From assembly GCA_902749685.1 (NCBI GenBank), contig CACVKW010000291.1, positions 1-64,000 on the forward strand: a stretch of DNA of 64,000 nt, given 5' to 3'. Positions 1 to 9,006 of the stretch are shown one piece after another. The stretch is from Olavius sp. associated proteobacterium Delta 1 (GTDB taxonomy: Bacteria > Desulfobacterota > Desulfobacteria > Desulfobacterales > JAFDCJ01). Every line of letters begins with the position of its first letter. Positions within the stretch are counted from its first letter, which is position 1. A program made the translations under genes and the position numbers. The notes beneath the pieces were generated by a model that saw nothing but the letters and a program-made list of their open reading frames with translations, was not told where the DNA came from and made no database searches.

Positions 1-31
1 ACCACCCTACATATAAGGAGGATTTTTTTCA

Positions 32-91
32 ATGACTCGTATTATTACTCACTTTATGACTCATTCTAAACCCGTTTTTGGACAAGAGTGA
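32..91 (+). CDS. Possible 19-residue peptide at the left edge
   Basis: A very short open frame (begins MTRIITHF, ends FGQE) follows an AGGAGG at about 17-22, ten bases before its ATG, so the translation signals are better than chance. It lies upstream of, and convergent with, the GntR-type regulator gene. No family is recognised and it may equally be a truncated gene start or a chance site. Low confidence. Confidence 0.2.
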   Translation: MTRIITHFMTHSKPVFGQE

Positions 92-128
92 TTTGATATA
101 AATCTTTAGTGGGTTAGACTGCTTCGTC

Positions 129-869
129 CTATAAATCTAACGCTAAATTCAGGGTTTCACGTAATGTATTTATAACATCCATGAGATGCGCTTTCATCTC
201 TGCTTCCGCCAGATCCGGATCTTTTTTTGCGACCGCTTGAATTATCCGCTTGTGATAGCTGATGGCATTCTGTGATGTTCCTGGGATTTTTGTGTAATCT
301 TCCAAAAATCGTTGAATCATTTTGCTGATTGTTAAGAGAAAACGCTTGAGCACCATGTTTTGCGAGATATCAGCCAGAGCTTGGTGAAATTCAATGTCAT
401 ATCTAATGGTTTGTTTGTTATTATTTTTATTCGCATTTATTTCCATTAGTTCGACAATTTTGTTAAGCTTGTCAATATCTGTTTGTGTATTTCGTTTTGC
501 AGCCAGACGAACAATAATGATCTCAAGGTAAAAACGCGATTCAAGAAGTTCTTGAGTGGAGTTCTTATCCAACCGGATGGCATCGCAAATAGGATCCAAT
601 ATATTACTGGCATCGGGATGGTTTACAAAACTTCCATGTCCATGAACGGTTTTAATCAATCCGACTGAAGCAAGTTTATTCCAAGCTTCTCTGACAACGG
701 TTCTTGACACACCGATCTCTTTGCAGAAATTCTCTTGCGAAGCAAGTTTTTCTCCTTGTTTAAACTTGCCGGATAAAATCTCATCCCGGATCGCGCTAAA
801 TACCATTTCAACAAGATTACCGCGCTTAAAATTAGGAATAGTTATTTTTGTTTTTATCGATTTTTTCAT
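129..869 (-). CDS. GntR/FadR-family transcriptional regulator (FCD domain)
   Basis: About 246 residues from the ATG at 869 (begins MKKSIKTKITIP). The frame stays open further upstream, but that extension does not look like part of the family. The N-terminal half carries the GntR winged helix-turn-helix: the pattern ending VSRTVVREAWNKL is the recognition helix. The C-terminal half is an all-helical FCD ligand-binding domain containing the DIEFHQALA motif, whose D and H residues usually bind a metal or effector. FadR-subfamily proteins commonly sense carboxylic acids or amino acids and repress adjacent catabolic or uptake genes. The nearest clear targets are the DUF3830 gene and the ABC importer to the right, where a palindrome sits in the promoter. 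The ligand cannot be read from sequence. Confidence 0.85.
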   Translation of the reverse strand: MKKSIKTKITIPNFKRGNLVEMVFSAIRDEILSGKFKQGEKLASQENFCKEIGVSRTVVREAWNKLASVGLIKTVHGHGSFVNHPDASNILDPICDAIRLDKNSTQELLESRFYLEIIIVRLAAKRNTQTDIDKLNKIVELMEINANKNNNKQTIRYDIEFHQALADISQNMVLKRFLLTISKMIQRFLEDYTKIPGTSQNAISYHKRIIQAVAKKDPDLAEAEMKAHLMDVINTLRETLNLALDL

Positions 870-1349
870 AAACCAATTTACGGCGTCAGTACATCGATGA
901 ATAGAAAGATATCTGAAAATACGCTTTAGGAATCGCCATGGTAAGTTTGAAACTCCCAACCTTCAGGAAGTGCATTTGATGGCTATATTAAATATACTCG
1001 GTCGCAATATTTTGCAGTTAAGGCCGCCGCTTGTTTTATTATCCCGGATTCTTAAATAACGATAATTTCCGGTTGAATCGCTTGCAGCGACATACCTATA
1101 GTGAAGAAACCACGGCCAAGCAGGGCTGTGAGATGTATGATGTCATATATTCTTTTCGAATTTGGTTGTCAAGCACATTTCATTTTTGGAATAGACTTTC
1201 AAAATTACGACCTGAATTTTGCACACGAATAATCCTCAGCAATATTGGAGATCAATTTACCGTACGTGACTTGGCGCGATGATTGTTGCGCTAAAATTCA
1301 GGCACTAAATCAACCTGCACCTAAAACGCAATGTATAGATTTGTCAGTA
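870..1349. other. Non-coding gap between regulator and DUF3830 gene
   Basis: About 480 bases separate the regulator start from the end of the DUF3830 gene. An 83-codon frame on the plus strand at 1031-1282 has no convincing start, ribosome binding site or family resemblance and is not accepted. The regulator's own promoter must lie here, but no clear -35/-10 pair was picked out. Confidence 0.4.
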
Positions 1350-1763
1350 TCAGAAATTTTCGAAAACGATATCCTGGGCACCTTTCCAAAGCACAAGACG
1401 CCCCAATTCGTCTAAATTATCCCTACCGTCAAGGATGGTCATAAAGTGATTTCCTGCTAACTGTCCCATTTTGCTGGAAAAGCAAGTGCTGCCGTATGCG
1501 ATAAGAATCTCCGTCTCGCTGATGCCGCCCGGGTAGAACAGAATATCGCCGCGGGACGGGTGACTGGTGTGGTTCTCGTAGTCGACGTTTAATTTGAAAT
1601 CTCCAAGTGGTATCCAAATTGATTCCCCACTCCAGCGCACATGGATAACCTGAGTTTTGTATGGCAGCAGCCTATTAAACTCGGCGCATGTATTGGGGGC
1701 ATCTTTTTCCTCCATTGTTGCTGTAAAATCGAATGGTCCGACAGTTATTTTGATCATTTGCAT
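1350..1763 (-). CDS. DUF3830 family protein (cyclophilin-like fold)
   Basis: About 137 residues. The ATG at 1763 is chosen because an AGGAGG lies seven bases upstream (1771-1776); the longer frame from 1841 lacks this. The protein matches the DUF3830 pattern along its whole length: an N-terminal ITVGPFDFTA strand, HVRWSGESIWIPLGDF, NHTSHPSRGDILFYPGG and KMGQLAGNHF. This family adopts a cyclophilin-like beta barrel and is often found beside ABC transporters and hydrolases for small nitrogen compounds; its biochemical role is not established. Here it is transcribed divergently from a polyamine-type importer and lies next to a GntR regulator, which suggests a role in use of the imported substrate. 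That last step is inference. Confidence 0.85.
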   Translation of the reverse strand: MQMIKITVGPFDFTATMEEKDAPNTCAEFNRLLPYKTQVIHVRWSGESIWIPLGDFKLNVDYENHTSHPSRGDILFYPGGISETEILIAYGSTCFSSKMGQLAGNHFMTILDGRDNLDELGRLVLWKGAQDIVFENF

Positions 1764-2044
1764 GGGAAACCTCCTCACACCTGGCTGTTGCGACATCAAT
1801 TGAGCGGCTTGCAGCACGGTCTGTGCCGAGATCCAGCGCACCAGGAATTCGCAGGATCCCGTTACTAGCCATCCCTACCAATGTCTCAAGTTATATTCGA
1901 ATGTCAAGTGGAGATCCTCAGCATGCGAAATGTTGTTTATCCATAGTGACCATTGTCGCAGTGACAAAAAAATGGAGGTCGGCTACCGTATTGGTATTTT
2001 TCGACGTACACAGTATCAAAATTTTTAGGGGATAAAAAAAATTC

Positions 2045-2076
2045 TTGACAAATAATTAATTTAAGACAAATTATAT
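2045..2076 (+). promoter_or_regulatory. Candidate sigma70-type promoter for the ABC importer
   Basis: A perfect TTGACA lies at 2045-2050. After an AT-rich spacer, a -10-like AATTAT/TTATAT follows at 2069-2076; the spacing is 18 to 20 bases depending on the hexamer chosen. The site is about 300 bases before the binding-protein start, so it would give a long 5' leader. Confidence 0.45.
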
Positions 2077-2091
2077 GACGTACTACATATG

Positions 2092-2108
2092 ATGTCACCG
2101 GATGACAT
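2092..2108. promoter_or_regulatory. Candidate operator palindrome ATGTCA-N5-TGACAT
   Basis: A perfect six-base inverted repeat with a five-base centre lies just downstream of the -10-like sequence, where a repressor could block transcription. GntR/FadR regulators bind short palindromes of this size, and such a regulator is encoded nearby. Only one copy was noticed. Confidence 0.4.
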
Positions 2109-2376
2109 ACTAATGCCATCGACGAAGACCCCCTCCGAGAAGTCCCGGGTACGGGTACGCGTCGGTTGCGACAAACAACCGGGGGTACCTCCCGATCTCA
2201 GGCCTCAGCTCTACCGATTAATCGAGACGATAATTGCAGGTGATCAACCCTTAGCGGGGAGTGCACAGCGCTGGAAGAGCGAATGCCCAACTGTCTGCAA
2301 GCCAAATCCAAAAAAAATTAAAATTTTGGCCTGTGGATCGAAGAGGAGACCCCTCACACAGCACAAGGAGGTAGCC

Positions 2377-3738
2377 ATGGTTGAAAAAGGAAAAAAAGAC
2401 GTCACACTAGGAACCCCGGAAAGTACCGGCACGACTGCCCAGGAGTCATCCTGGGCCAACAAGAAGGTAACCCGGCGCACCGTGCTGAAGGGCGCGGCGG
2501 CGGCGGCAGCGGGACTGGCAGCCGGCCCCGCGATTACCGGGTTTCCCACGGTCTGGGCCCAAAAAACCAAGGATATCGTTTTGCACCACGTGGGTGCCCC
2601 ATACTCGGCCATCATCGACATCGCCCGACAGGCAAACAAGGATCTGCCTTTCAAGGTTGAAATGCAGGCCCTGGCACACGATGCTTTGCGAAACCGTCTG
2701 GTCACTCAACCGAAGACCGTCGATGTGGCCGATACCGAGTACTTTTTTCTGAGACAGTTGATGCCGCGCGGCGACATCCTCCAGCCCTTCGACACCAAAA
2801 AATTTAAATACTGGGATAAAATTGTGCCCATTTTTACCCTGGGCAAATATCCCTGGGGAAGTGAAGTGTCGCGCCAGGGGGTTCTGCCTTATGAGGTTCA
2901 ATATGTTAACGGACCTGGCGATACCAAGTTCCACGACGGTCCGACCCGCTGGGCGAGCGGCATTCCAATCATTTACAACGCCGATACATTGGGTATCCGG
3001 CCCGATATCATCAAGCGTCCCATCGAGCACTGGCATGAGTTGCTCAATCCGGAATTTAAAGGCCGGTGCGCCATTCTCGACGTCCCCGAAATCGGCATTA
3101 TGGATGCCGCCATGGCCATTGAATCGCGCGGCGACATCACTTACGGCGACAAGGGTAATATGACCCGCGAAGAGATCGACAAGACCATCGAGATCCTGAT
3201 CAAGGCCAAAAAGGCCGGCCAATTCCGCGCTTTCTGGTCGACTTTCGACGAATCGGTCAACCTGATGGCATCGGGTGAAGTCGTGATCCAGTCCATGTGG
3301 TCACCGGCGGTCACCGCCGTGCGGTCCCGCAATATCCCGTGCTATTATGCGCCGCTGGCTGAGGGCTATCGGGCCTGGGCCAGTTCCATGAGCCTGATGA
3401 AGCACCTGAGCGGCATCAAACTGGAGGCGGCCTACGAGTACATGAACTGGTACCATTCCGGTTGGGAAGGCGGCTTCATTGCCAAGCAGGGCTACTACAG
3501 CGCGGTGCCTGAGACGGCCAAAAAATTCCTGACTGATGACGAATGGGGCTACTGGTATGGCGGCAAAGCGGCCAAGGGCGACATCACGGATCCCTACGGC
3601 AACGTTATGGAGAAGGCCGGTAGTATCCGTGACGGCGGCTCTTTCTGGGACCGCATGGGCAAGATCGCTTGCTGGAACACGGTTATGGACGAAGACCGGT
3701 ACATGATTCGCAAGTGGAATGAGTTTGTCGCGTCCTAA
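2377..3738 (+). CDS. Polyamine-type ABC transporter substrate-binding protein (Tat-exported)
   Basis: About 453 residues from the ATG at 2377, which has AAGGAGG seven bases upstream. The frame is open for 96 codons before it, but that stretch is low-quality and would bury the signal peptide. A twin-arginine signal is clear: TRRTVLKG followed by an alanine-rich hydrophobic stretch and a VWAQ cleavage region. The mature part resembles the PotD/PotF class (SBP_bac_8) of periplasmic binding proteins. It opens a five-gene plus-strand run: binding protein, two permeases, ATPase, ornithine-cyclodeaminase-family enzyme. The substrate is probably a polyamine or related amino compound, by family analogy only. 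Export in folded form by Tat is less usual for this class than Sec export. Confidence 0.88.
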   Translation: MVEKGKKDVTLGTPESTGTTAQESSWANKKVTRRTVLKGAAAAAAGLAAGPAITGFPTVWAQKTKDIVLHHVGAPYSAIIDIARQANKDLPFKVEMQALAHDALRNRLVTQPKTVDVADTEYFFLRQLMPRGDILQPFDTKKFKYWDKIVPIFTLGKYPWGSEVSRQGVLPYEVQYVNGPGDTKFHDGPTRWASGIPIIYNADTLGIRPDIIKRPIEHWHELLNPEFKGRCAILDVPEIGIMDAAMAIESRGDITYGDKGNMTREEIDKTIEILIKAKKAGQFRAFWSTFDESVNLMASGEVVIQSMWSPAVTAVRSRNIPCYYAPLAEGYRAWASSMSLMKHLSGIKLEAAYEYMNWYHSGWEGGFIAKQGYYSAVPETAKKFLTDDEWGYWYGGKAAKGDITDPYGNVMEKAGSIRDGGSFWDRMGKIACWNTVMDEDRYMIRKWNEFVAS

Positions 3739-3818
3739 CGCGGCCATCACTCGCCGGCGGGGGGGCATGCGGCCGCCCCGCCGGCACTTTTTATATCCAG
3801 CGGAGCGTAGAATAAACC

Positions 3819-4679
3819 ATGAGAATTTCGCGAAACTTGATCCCTTATTTACAGGTGGCGCCGCTGGCGCTGATCCTGCTTATTTTCCTCGGTATTCCGC
3901 TTGTGACGGTTGTTGTGGTCAGTTTTTTCGACTACGCCAATTACCAGGTGTATCCCGACTTCATTCTTCTTAATTACATCGAACTTTTTCAGTCAAAACT
4001 CACATACCAGCTTTATGCGAGTATGATCAAATTCGGGCTCATCGTCTGGAGCCTGACCCTGGTCATCGGTTTTGCGGTGTCATATTTTCTCGTCTTCCAC
4101 GTCCGGTCACTGTTGTGGAAGATCGCGTTCTTCCTGGTGTGCACGGTTCCCTTCTGGACCTCCAATATTATCCGCATGATCTCGTGGATCCCGGTTCTCG
4201 GTCGTCAGGGGCTGGTCAACCAGTCATTGATGTCCCTCGGCATCATCGATGTCCCCCTGGATTTCTTGTTGTTTTCCGACTTCGCCGTGATCGTCGCTTA
4301 CGTGCATCTTTTCACGCTGTTTATGATCGTGGCGCTATTTAACTCCATGGCCCGCATTAATCCGGATGTCATCGAAGCCGCCGTGGACGCCGGCGCCAGC
4401 CGCTGGCGGGTGATCACCCAGATCGTGATTCCGCTTTCGAAGACCGGTATTGCGCTCGGCTCGATATTCGTCATCGCACTCGTCATGGGCGATTTCTTCG
4501 TGGTCAAGATCATGAGCGGCGGGCAAAGCGCTTCGGTGGTGTTCGCCATGTGGAACGAGATCGCCATGCTGCAGTATCCGTCGGCTGCTGCCAGTTCCGT
4601 GGTCCTGCTGATCATCGTCACCTTGATGGTGGCGGCGATTTTGCGCGTCGTCAACATTCGAAAAGAACTATCCGGATAG
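3819..4679 (+). CDS. ABC transporter permease, PotB type
   Basis: About 286 residues with around six hydrophobic segments, beginning just after the N-terminus (APLALILLIFLGIPLVTVVV). The cytoplasmic EAA loop, which docks on the ATPase, is visible as VIEAAVDAGASRWRVITQ. Length and layout fit the first permease of spermidine/putrescine-type importers. It lies 80 bases after the binding protein and 15 bases before the second permease, consistent with one transcript. A GGAG lies upstream of the ATG. Confidence 0.9.
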   Translation: MRISRNLIPYLQVAPLALILLIFLGIPLVTVVVVSFFDYANYQVYPDFILLNYIELFQSKLTYQLYASMIKFGLIVWSLTLVIGFAVSYFLVFHVRSLLWKIAFFLVCTVPFWTSNIIRMISWIPVLGRQGLVNQSLMSLGIIDVPLDFLLFSDFAVIVAYVHLFTLFMIVALFNSMARINPDVIEAAVDAGASRWRVITQIVIPLSKTGIALGSIFVIALVMGDFFVVKIMSGGQSASVVFAMWNEIAMLQYPSAAASSVVLLIIVTLMVAAILRVVNIRKELSG

Positions 4680-4694
4680 GGAGGGTCAATCGTT

Positions 4695-5558
4695 ATGTCA
4701 CAGTTTAGTTACGAGAAGCGTCCTTGGACCTTCTATGCCTTGGGGGCCTTTTTCGCCCTGTTCGTATTATTTCTTTACGGACCCATGATCGCCATATACA
4801 TCCTGTCGTTCCAGGGCCCATACGGCGGGCTGACTTTTCCGATGAACGACGTTTCTCTGCACTGGTTCGCAGCCCTGTTCGGGCAGGATCGCACGGGAGA
4901 TTTTGCCGGGGCCTTGATGCGCTCCATTATACTGGCGTTGATTGTCTTCGTTCTGACGGTGGTCTTTTCGTTGATGGCCGGATTGGCGTTCCGCCAACGC
5001 TTCAAGGGATCGACTTTCATCTTCTACATGGCAGTCGCCAGCCTGATCATGCCGGGGTTGTTCCTCAGTCTGGGCACGGGTCTTTTGTTTCGGGTCCTCA
5101 ACATCCCGACCAACTGGTACTCTTCGGCCCTCGGTGCCCAGCTCACCTGGACGCTGCCTTTCGGGCTGTTGATCATGTTTGCCGTCTTCAGCCGCTTCAA
5201 CAGGGATCTAGAGGAAGCGGGGCGCGATCTCGGGGGCAGCCGGCAGCAAATCCTGTGGCACATCCTTTTGCCGATTCTGTTGCCCGGTCTGATCGCCGTC
5301 GCCCTGTTTGGATTCACGTTGTCCTACGACGAGTTCCCGCGTACCCTGCTGACGGTTGGTCCCAGCAATACCCTGCCGCTGGAAATCTGGGCCATGACCA
5401 CCACCGTCACCTCGCCCGCGCTTTATGCCCTGGGAACGCTGACTACGGTGATCTCGTTCATTGCGATTATCATATCCCTGGGATCAATCGCCATCATTCA
5501 GCGCCGGCGTGCCGGGCACAGGCGGGGGCAAAGAAAATCAGCCAACCGCAAGCCGTAA
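4695..5558 (+). CDS. ABC transporter permease, PotC type
   Basis: About 287 residues, again with around six membrane segments and an EAA loop (DLEEAGRDLGGSRQQILWHI). The N-terminal FLYGPMIAIYILSF segment is typical of PotC-like permeases. A GGGAGGG ribosome binding site precedes the ATG at about nine bases. It should pair with the preceding permease to form the membrane channel of the importer. A long frame on the same strand at 4724-5653 is its shadow. Confidence 0.9.
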   Translation: MSQFSYEKRPWTFYALGAFFALFVLFLYGPMIAIYILSFQGPYGGLTFPMNDVSLHWFAALFGQDRTGDFAGALMRSIILALIVFVLTVVFSLMAGLAFRQRFKGSTFIFYMAVASLIMPGLFLSLGTGLLFRVLNIPTNWYSSALGAQLTWTLPFGLLIMFAVFSRFNRDLEEAGRDLGGSRQQILWHILLPILLPGLIAVALFGFTLSYDEFPRTLLTVGPSNTLPLEIWAMTTTVTSPALYALGTLTTVISFIAIIISLGSIAIIQRRRAGHRRGQRKSANRKP

Positions 5559-5675
5559 TATGGCACGGTCTGGCGGTCCGCTTTAAGCATGCGGACATTA
5601 CGCTTATAAAACGAATTAGCGTAACGCAAAAGTTGCTAAAGATAACCGGTTAATGCACAGATTGGAGAATTTTTA

Positions 5676-6863
5676 ATGTCACAAAATGAAGAAAAATCAC
5701 TGGCAAAAAACGGAGAAATCGAGCTCGTTGGTGTCACCAAGCGCTTTGATGAGGTGGTGGCAATTAATGATATGACCTTGAAGATTCCGGCCGGGACTTA
5801 CTGCTGCTTGATCGGTCCCAGCGGTTGCGGCAAAACCACGATTTTACGCATGATCGCCGGGCACGACTCACCGACTGAAGGTGATGTTCGGATCGACGGC
5901 AGGTCTGTGGTCGGCCTGCCACCGGTAAAACGCGGCACGGCCATGATGTTTCAAAGCTACGCTCTGTTTCCGCATTTGAGCTGCGTGGACAATGTTGCCT
6001 TCAGCTTGAAGATGCGCGGGATGCCCAAGGTTGAGCGCCGCAAGAAGGCGCGGGAGATGTTAAATCGCGTCCACATGGAACAGTTTGCCGACCGTATGCC
6101 GGCCGAACTCTCCGGCGGCCAGCAACAGCGTATCGCCCTTGCCCGCTCCCTCGTCACCGATCCCCACGTCCTGCTACTCGACGAGCCGCTTTCCGCGCTC
6201 GACGAATTTCTGCGCGTGCAGATGCGCGGCAATCTGAGGCAGATGCAGAAGGAGCTGGGCATCACCTTCCTTCACGTCACCCACACCCAGATGGAGGCAA
6301 TCGCGGTGGCGGATCTGGTGGTGGTCATGGATCACGGCAATATCGACCAGGCTGCGCCCGCGCGCGAGGTTTACTTTCGGCCGCGCAGCACCTATGTTGC
6401 CCGGTTTATGGGCGGTCAGAATGTCTTTTCAGGCCAGGTGGTTGCGGTAAACGGCAAAGTGGCTGAGATCGAAGAAAATGCCGGCGGCCGCTTCACGGTG
6501 CCGGTCCAAGAAACGGCGGTCAAGGAAGGTGAATCTTTCAGTTTTGCCGTTCGGCGGGATCATGTGGAGGTGGAGAAGGCGGCGGATGACACCGTTTTAA
6601 AAACCGAAGAAACGAACGCCGTTCTGGGAACGGTTGGCATGACCGAGTATCAGGGAACCTGGGTCAAGGTGACCGTCGAGCGCGAAGGCGCCGAGAGTTT
6701 CGTCGCCTACATCCCCGATGAGCGCTTCTTCGCCAAGCCGGTGGCGGAGGGCGATCGGGTTATTGCCCGCTGGTCGATGGAGGCCATGCATCCCCTGGTA
6801 CACGAGGGCGATGAGGACATGAGCCGACTCTTCGGCGAGGATTTCAACCCCGGGACCGTCTAG
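5676..6863 (+). CDS. ABC transporter ATP-binding protein, PotA type
   Basis: About 395 residues. Walker A (GPSGCGKTT), Q-loop (MMFQSYALFPHL), signature (LSGGQQQRIALARSL), Walker B (VLLLDEPLSALDE) and the switch histidine (LHVTHTQMEA) are all intact. A C-terminal extension of about 140 residues is the TOBE-type regulatory domain common in polyamine and iron importers. It should energise the two permeases encoded upstream. A 117-base gap separates it from the second permease and no terminator is evident there. Confidence 0.92.
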   Translation: MSQNEEKSLAKNGEIELVGVTKRFDEVVAINDMTLKIPAGTYCCLIGPSGCGKTTILRMIAGHDSPTEGDVRIDGRSVVGLPPVKRGTAMMFQSYALFPHLSCVDNVAFSLKMRGMPKVERRKKAREMLNRVHMEQFADRMPAELSGGQQQRIALARSLVTDPHVLLLDEPLSALDEFLRVQMRGNLRQMQKELGITFLHVTHTQMEAIAVADLVVVMDHGNIDQAAPAREVYFRPRSTYVARFMGGQNVFSGQVVAVNGKVAEIEENAGGRFTVPVQETAVKEGESFSFAVRRDHVEVEKAADDTVLKTEETNAVLGTVGMTEYQGTWVKVTVEREGAESFVAYIPDERFFAKPVAEGDRVIARWSMEAMHPLVHEGDEDMSRLFGEDFNPGTV

Positions 6864-6876
6864 CCGAGAGGAGGAA

Positions 6877-7896
6877 ATGAAGATGGAGAGCTGGCGCAAT
6901 CGGAAGACCTTGATCCTGAGCCGCACCGATATGATGGGACTGTTGACACCGGCCGAGTATAATAGCTGCGTTGAGCAAGCCTATCGCATGCACGGCGCTG
7001 GGCGTTATTACATGGACCCGAAGGGACATATCGTTCTCGATCAGTATCCGGGCGAATGGGAGGCGATGCCTTCCTACATTGAGGAGCCGGAGGCGGCCGC
7101 GTGCAAGTGGGTCTCGATCCGCGAGCGCAACCGTGATCAGTTCGATCTGCCGACAGTCTTCTCGATCCTGATATACACCCATCCGGAGACAGGTTTCCCC
7201 CTTGCCATCTGCGACGGCAGCTATCACACGGTGATGCGCACCGGCGCTGCCGGGGCCGTATCGGCAAAGTTTCTGGCACGCAAGAATTCTAAGTGCTTGG
7301 CCATCGTCGGTGCCGGCCACATGGCAGCCGGCGCGCTGGCCACCTGCAACGAAGTGTTCAAGTGGCAGGATGTTAGAGTTTGGAGCCGGACGCAGAAAAC
7401 CCTCGACGCCTTCGTTCGGGAAGAGCAACCAAAGTACGAAACCTTCTCCATCCGCGCTTCGACCGATTTAAAGCGCGTCATCGAAGGGGCCGATGTGGTG
7501 GTGACCGTGACGCCTGCGCGCGGGGCCATCGTCATGCAGGAATGGATTGCTCCCGGCACCCACATCGCTGCCATTGGTGCCGATAAGGGGGGCGATCAGG
7601 AGCTTGACCCGAGGATCCTTCAGCAGGCCCGTATATTCGTCGACGACATCCGTCAGTGCCGCACGGATGGCGAAATCAACGTTCCGCTGCAGCAGGGCAT
7701 TATCAAAGAAGACGACATCACCGGTGAGATCGGCGAAGTGATTACCGAAAAGAAACCGGGGCGGACTTCGGATAAGGAGATCACCGTGTTCGATTCGACA
7801 GGCATCGCACTGCAGGATTCGGCGACGGTCCCTTTGGAATACGAGCGCGCGAAGGCTGCCGGAGTGGGAATCGAGAAAAAGATGATCTCGACCTGA
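6877..7896 (+). CDS. Ornithine cyclodeaminase / mu-crystallin family protein
   Basis: About 339 residues. Two in-frame ATGs occur, at 6877 and 6883; the GAGGAGG at 6869-6874 is only about two bases before the first but eight before the second, so 6883 (MESWRNRK) may be the true start. The Rossmann NAD(P)-binding motif appears as AIVGAGHMAAGAL, and the family's IGADKGGDQELDP and DDIRQCRTDGEIN segments are present. Relatives include ornithine cyclodeaminase (ornithine to proline plus ammonia), alanine dehydrogenase and imine reductases, so the exact reaction is open. Only 13 bases separate it from the ATPase gene, so it is probably co-transcribed and may act on the imported amino compound. Confidence 0.85.
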   Translation: MKMESWRNRKTLILSRTDMMGLLTPAEYNSCVEQAYRMHGAGRYYMDPKGHIVLDQYPGEWEAMPSYIEEPEAAACKWVSIRERNRDQFDLPTVFSILIYTHPETGFPLAICDGSYHTVMRTGAAGAVSAKFLARKNSKCLAIVGAGHMAAGALATCNEVFKWQDVRVWSRTQKTLDAFVREEQPKYETFSIRASTDLKRVIEGADVVVTVTPARGAIVMQEWIAPGTHIAAIGADKGGDQELDPRILQQARIFVDDIRQCRTDGEINVPLQQGIIKEDDITGEIGEVITEKKPGRTSDKEITVFDSTGIALQDSATVPLEYERAKAAGVGIEKKMIST

Positions 7897-8047
7897 CTTT
7901 CGCATTTCAGCATCGCACCAAGCATCTCTTCAACTTGAACTGAATAACTCAAGCTTTGCTACCGCCTAATTTGGCGATACAGCGGTCAATCGGGTCTCTG
8001 GTTCTTATCCCGGGTTAAACAAATATCAAAGGTAACGAAGGCCCGCC

Positions 8048-8350
8048 TTAGTCTTGTGCCATCCCAACCACATCATAAATTTCAAATTGAGCAGGCCCTT
8101 CAAGCAATTCCGTCAGATTGGCCTCGTGTGCTGCCCGTTCATCACTTTCCTCCCACTGAATCCAGTCTTCGACCGTCTGCCAGGTGGATACCACGGTTAT
8201 CTGGCAGGGGTCATAGTGGTTGATCCAGGTTTCGCCCGATATATAACCGGGCCGATTCATAGCATCATGGCGAAAATTGCGAAGCAAAGCAAAGGCCTGC
8301 TTGGTGGAATCTTCCTTAAAATGTCGTTTTATTAATATCTTGATGGCCAT
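8048..8350 (-). CDS. Antibiotic biosynthesis monooxygenase (ABM) domain protein
   Basis: About 100 residues from the ATG at 8350, preceded by GGAGG at 8356-8360. It is a single ABM-type ferredoxin-like domain: an IKILIKRHF strand at the start, a RPGYISGETW segment and a VVSTWQTVEDWIQWEESDER helix. Such small dimeric proteins include heme-degrading and quinol monooxygenases, but many have no known function. It is monocistronic and convergent with the importer operon. Confidence 0.75.
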   Translation of the reverse strand: MAIKILIKRHFKEDSTKQAFALLRNFRHDAMNRPGYISGETWINHYDPCQITVVSTWQTVEDWIQWEESDERAAHEANLTELLEGPAQFEIYDVVGMAQD

Positions 8351-9006
8351 CGTGACCTCCATTCGGAACTAAACTTAAAGCTCACCGCTCAGATGCTGAT
8401 CCAGTATCTGAAATTTGACAATTATTGGATTAAATTTTGACGAATTGCGGAACTATTCTTCAGTATCCCCTATAAATTTCCTTTTAACTATCTAAAAAAA
8501 CAGCTATTAAATGCTTATTGGATAGGCACGATTATTGCTTTAATTAATGCTAGAGGTTGTCAAATAGATTGAGTCTGCTCGACTTGCGGGAACCCGTCGT
8601 TTTTAATCCGCCTACGGCGGACGAGGGTTTAATTCCCCGCCTGTCGGGGCGATTATAATTTTCCGCTTGATACCCCGTTGTTTGCAGCGGGGTAGTTCAT
8701 CGGCGAAGCCAAAATTGTTTAAGTATCTTGCAATAAACCGATGGGCGCAAGAAAAAAATCAAAAAATCGCCAAAGACGACAGCGGTTTTTAGAGACAGCG
8801 GTTCGTACGTTTAGTTTGACAAGGATTTAATCTAGTCATAAAATAATAATAATGATAGAATTGCAAATACTAATTGCAGGCTAAGGAAGTCTTCAAAACT
8901 CGATTTTTAATTTACGGTAAATACCTTTAAACCTCGTGCTGCTTTTGTCTGAAGTCGGGATCGATGGCCAGTGCAGTCAAATTCATTTTGATCGGGATTC
9001 ATTCAG
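8351..9006. other. 656-base non-coding gap with consecutive hairpins
   Basis: No gene is supported here. The middle holds three consecutive GC-rich palindromes, annotated separately. The flanks are AT-rich, and TTGACA-like sequences occur near 8416, but no complete promoter could be assigned. Confidence 0.5.
8607..8694. repeat. Cluster of three small GC palindromes
   Basis: Three perfect hairpins follow each other: TCCGCC/GGCGGA (8607-8621, loop TAC), CCCCG/CGGGG (8635-8649) and TACCCCG/CGGGGTA (8671-8694). The first closely resembles hairpins at 37697-37711 and 47651-47676 in this window. They look like REP-type intergenic repeats rather than terminators, since no U-run follows. Confidence 0.55.

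Noticed and set aside
1031..1282. 83-codon plus-strand frame
   Set aside because: No ribosome binding site, no ATG-quality start, composition unlike a protein and no family resemblance; lies in the gap between two minus-strand genes.
2089..2376. N-terminal extension of the binding protein
   Set aside because: The frame is open, but a strong AAGGAGG stands before ATG 2377, the twin-arginine signal would be displaced by about 100 residues, and the region overlaps the promoter and palindrome.
2446..3222. Long minus-strand frame opposite the binding-protein gene
   Set aside because: It is the antisense shadow of a GC-rich coding region; no start signal or family match.
4724..5653. 309-codon frame overlapping the second permease
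   Set aside because: Rich in R, H, P and G, as expected for an out-of-frame reading; the true frame has membrane helices and an EAA loop.
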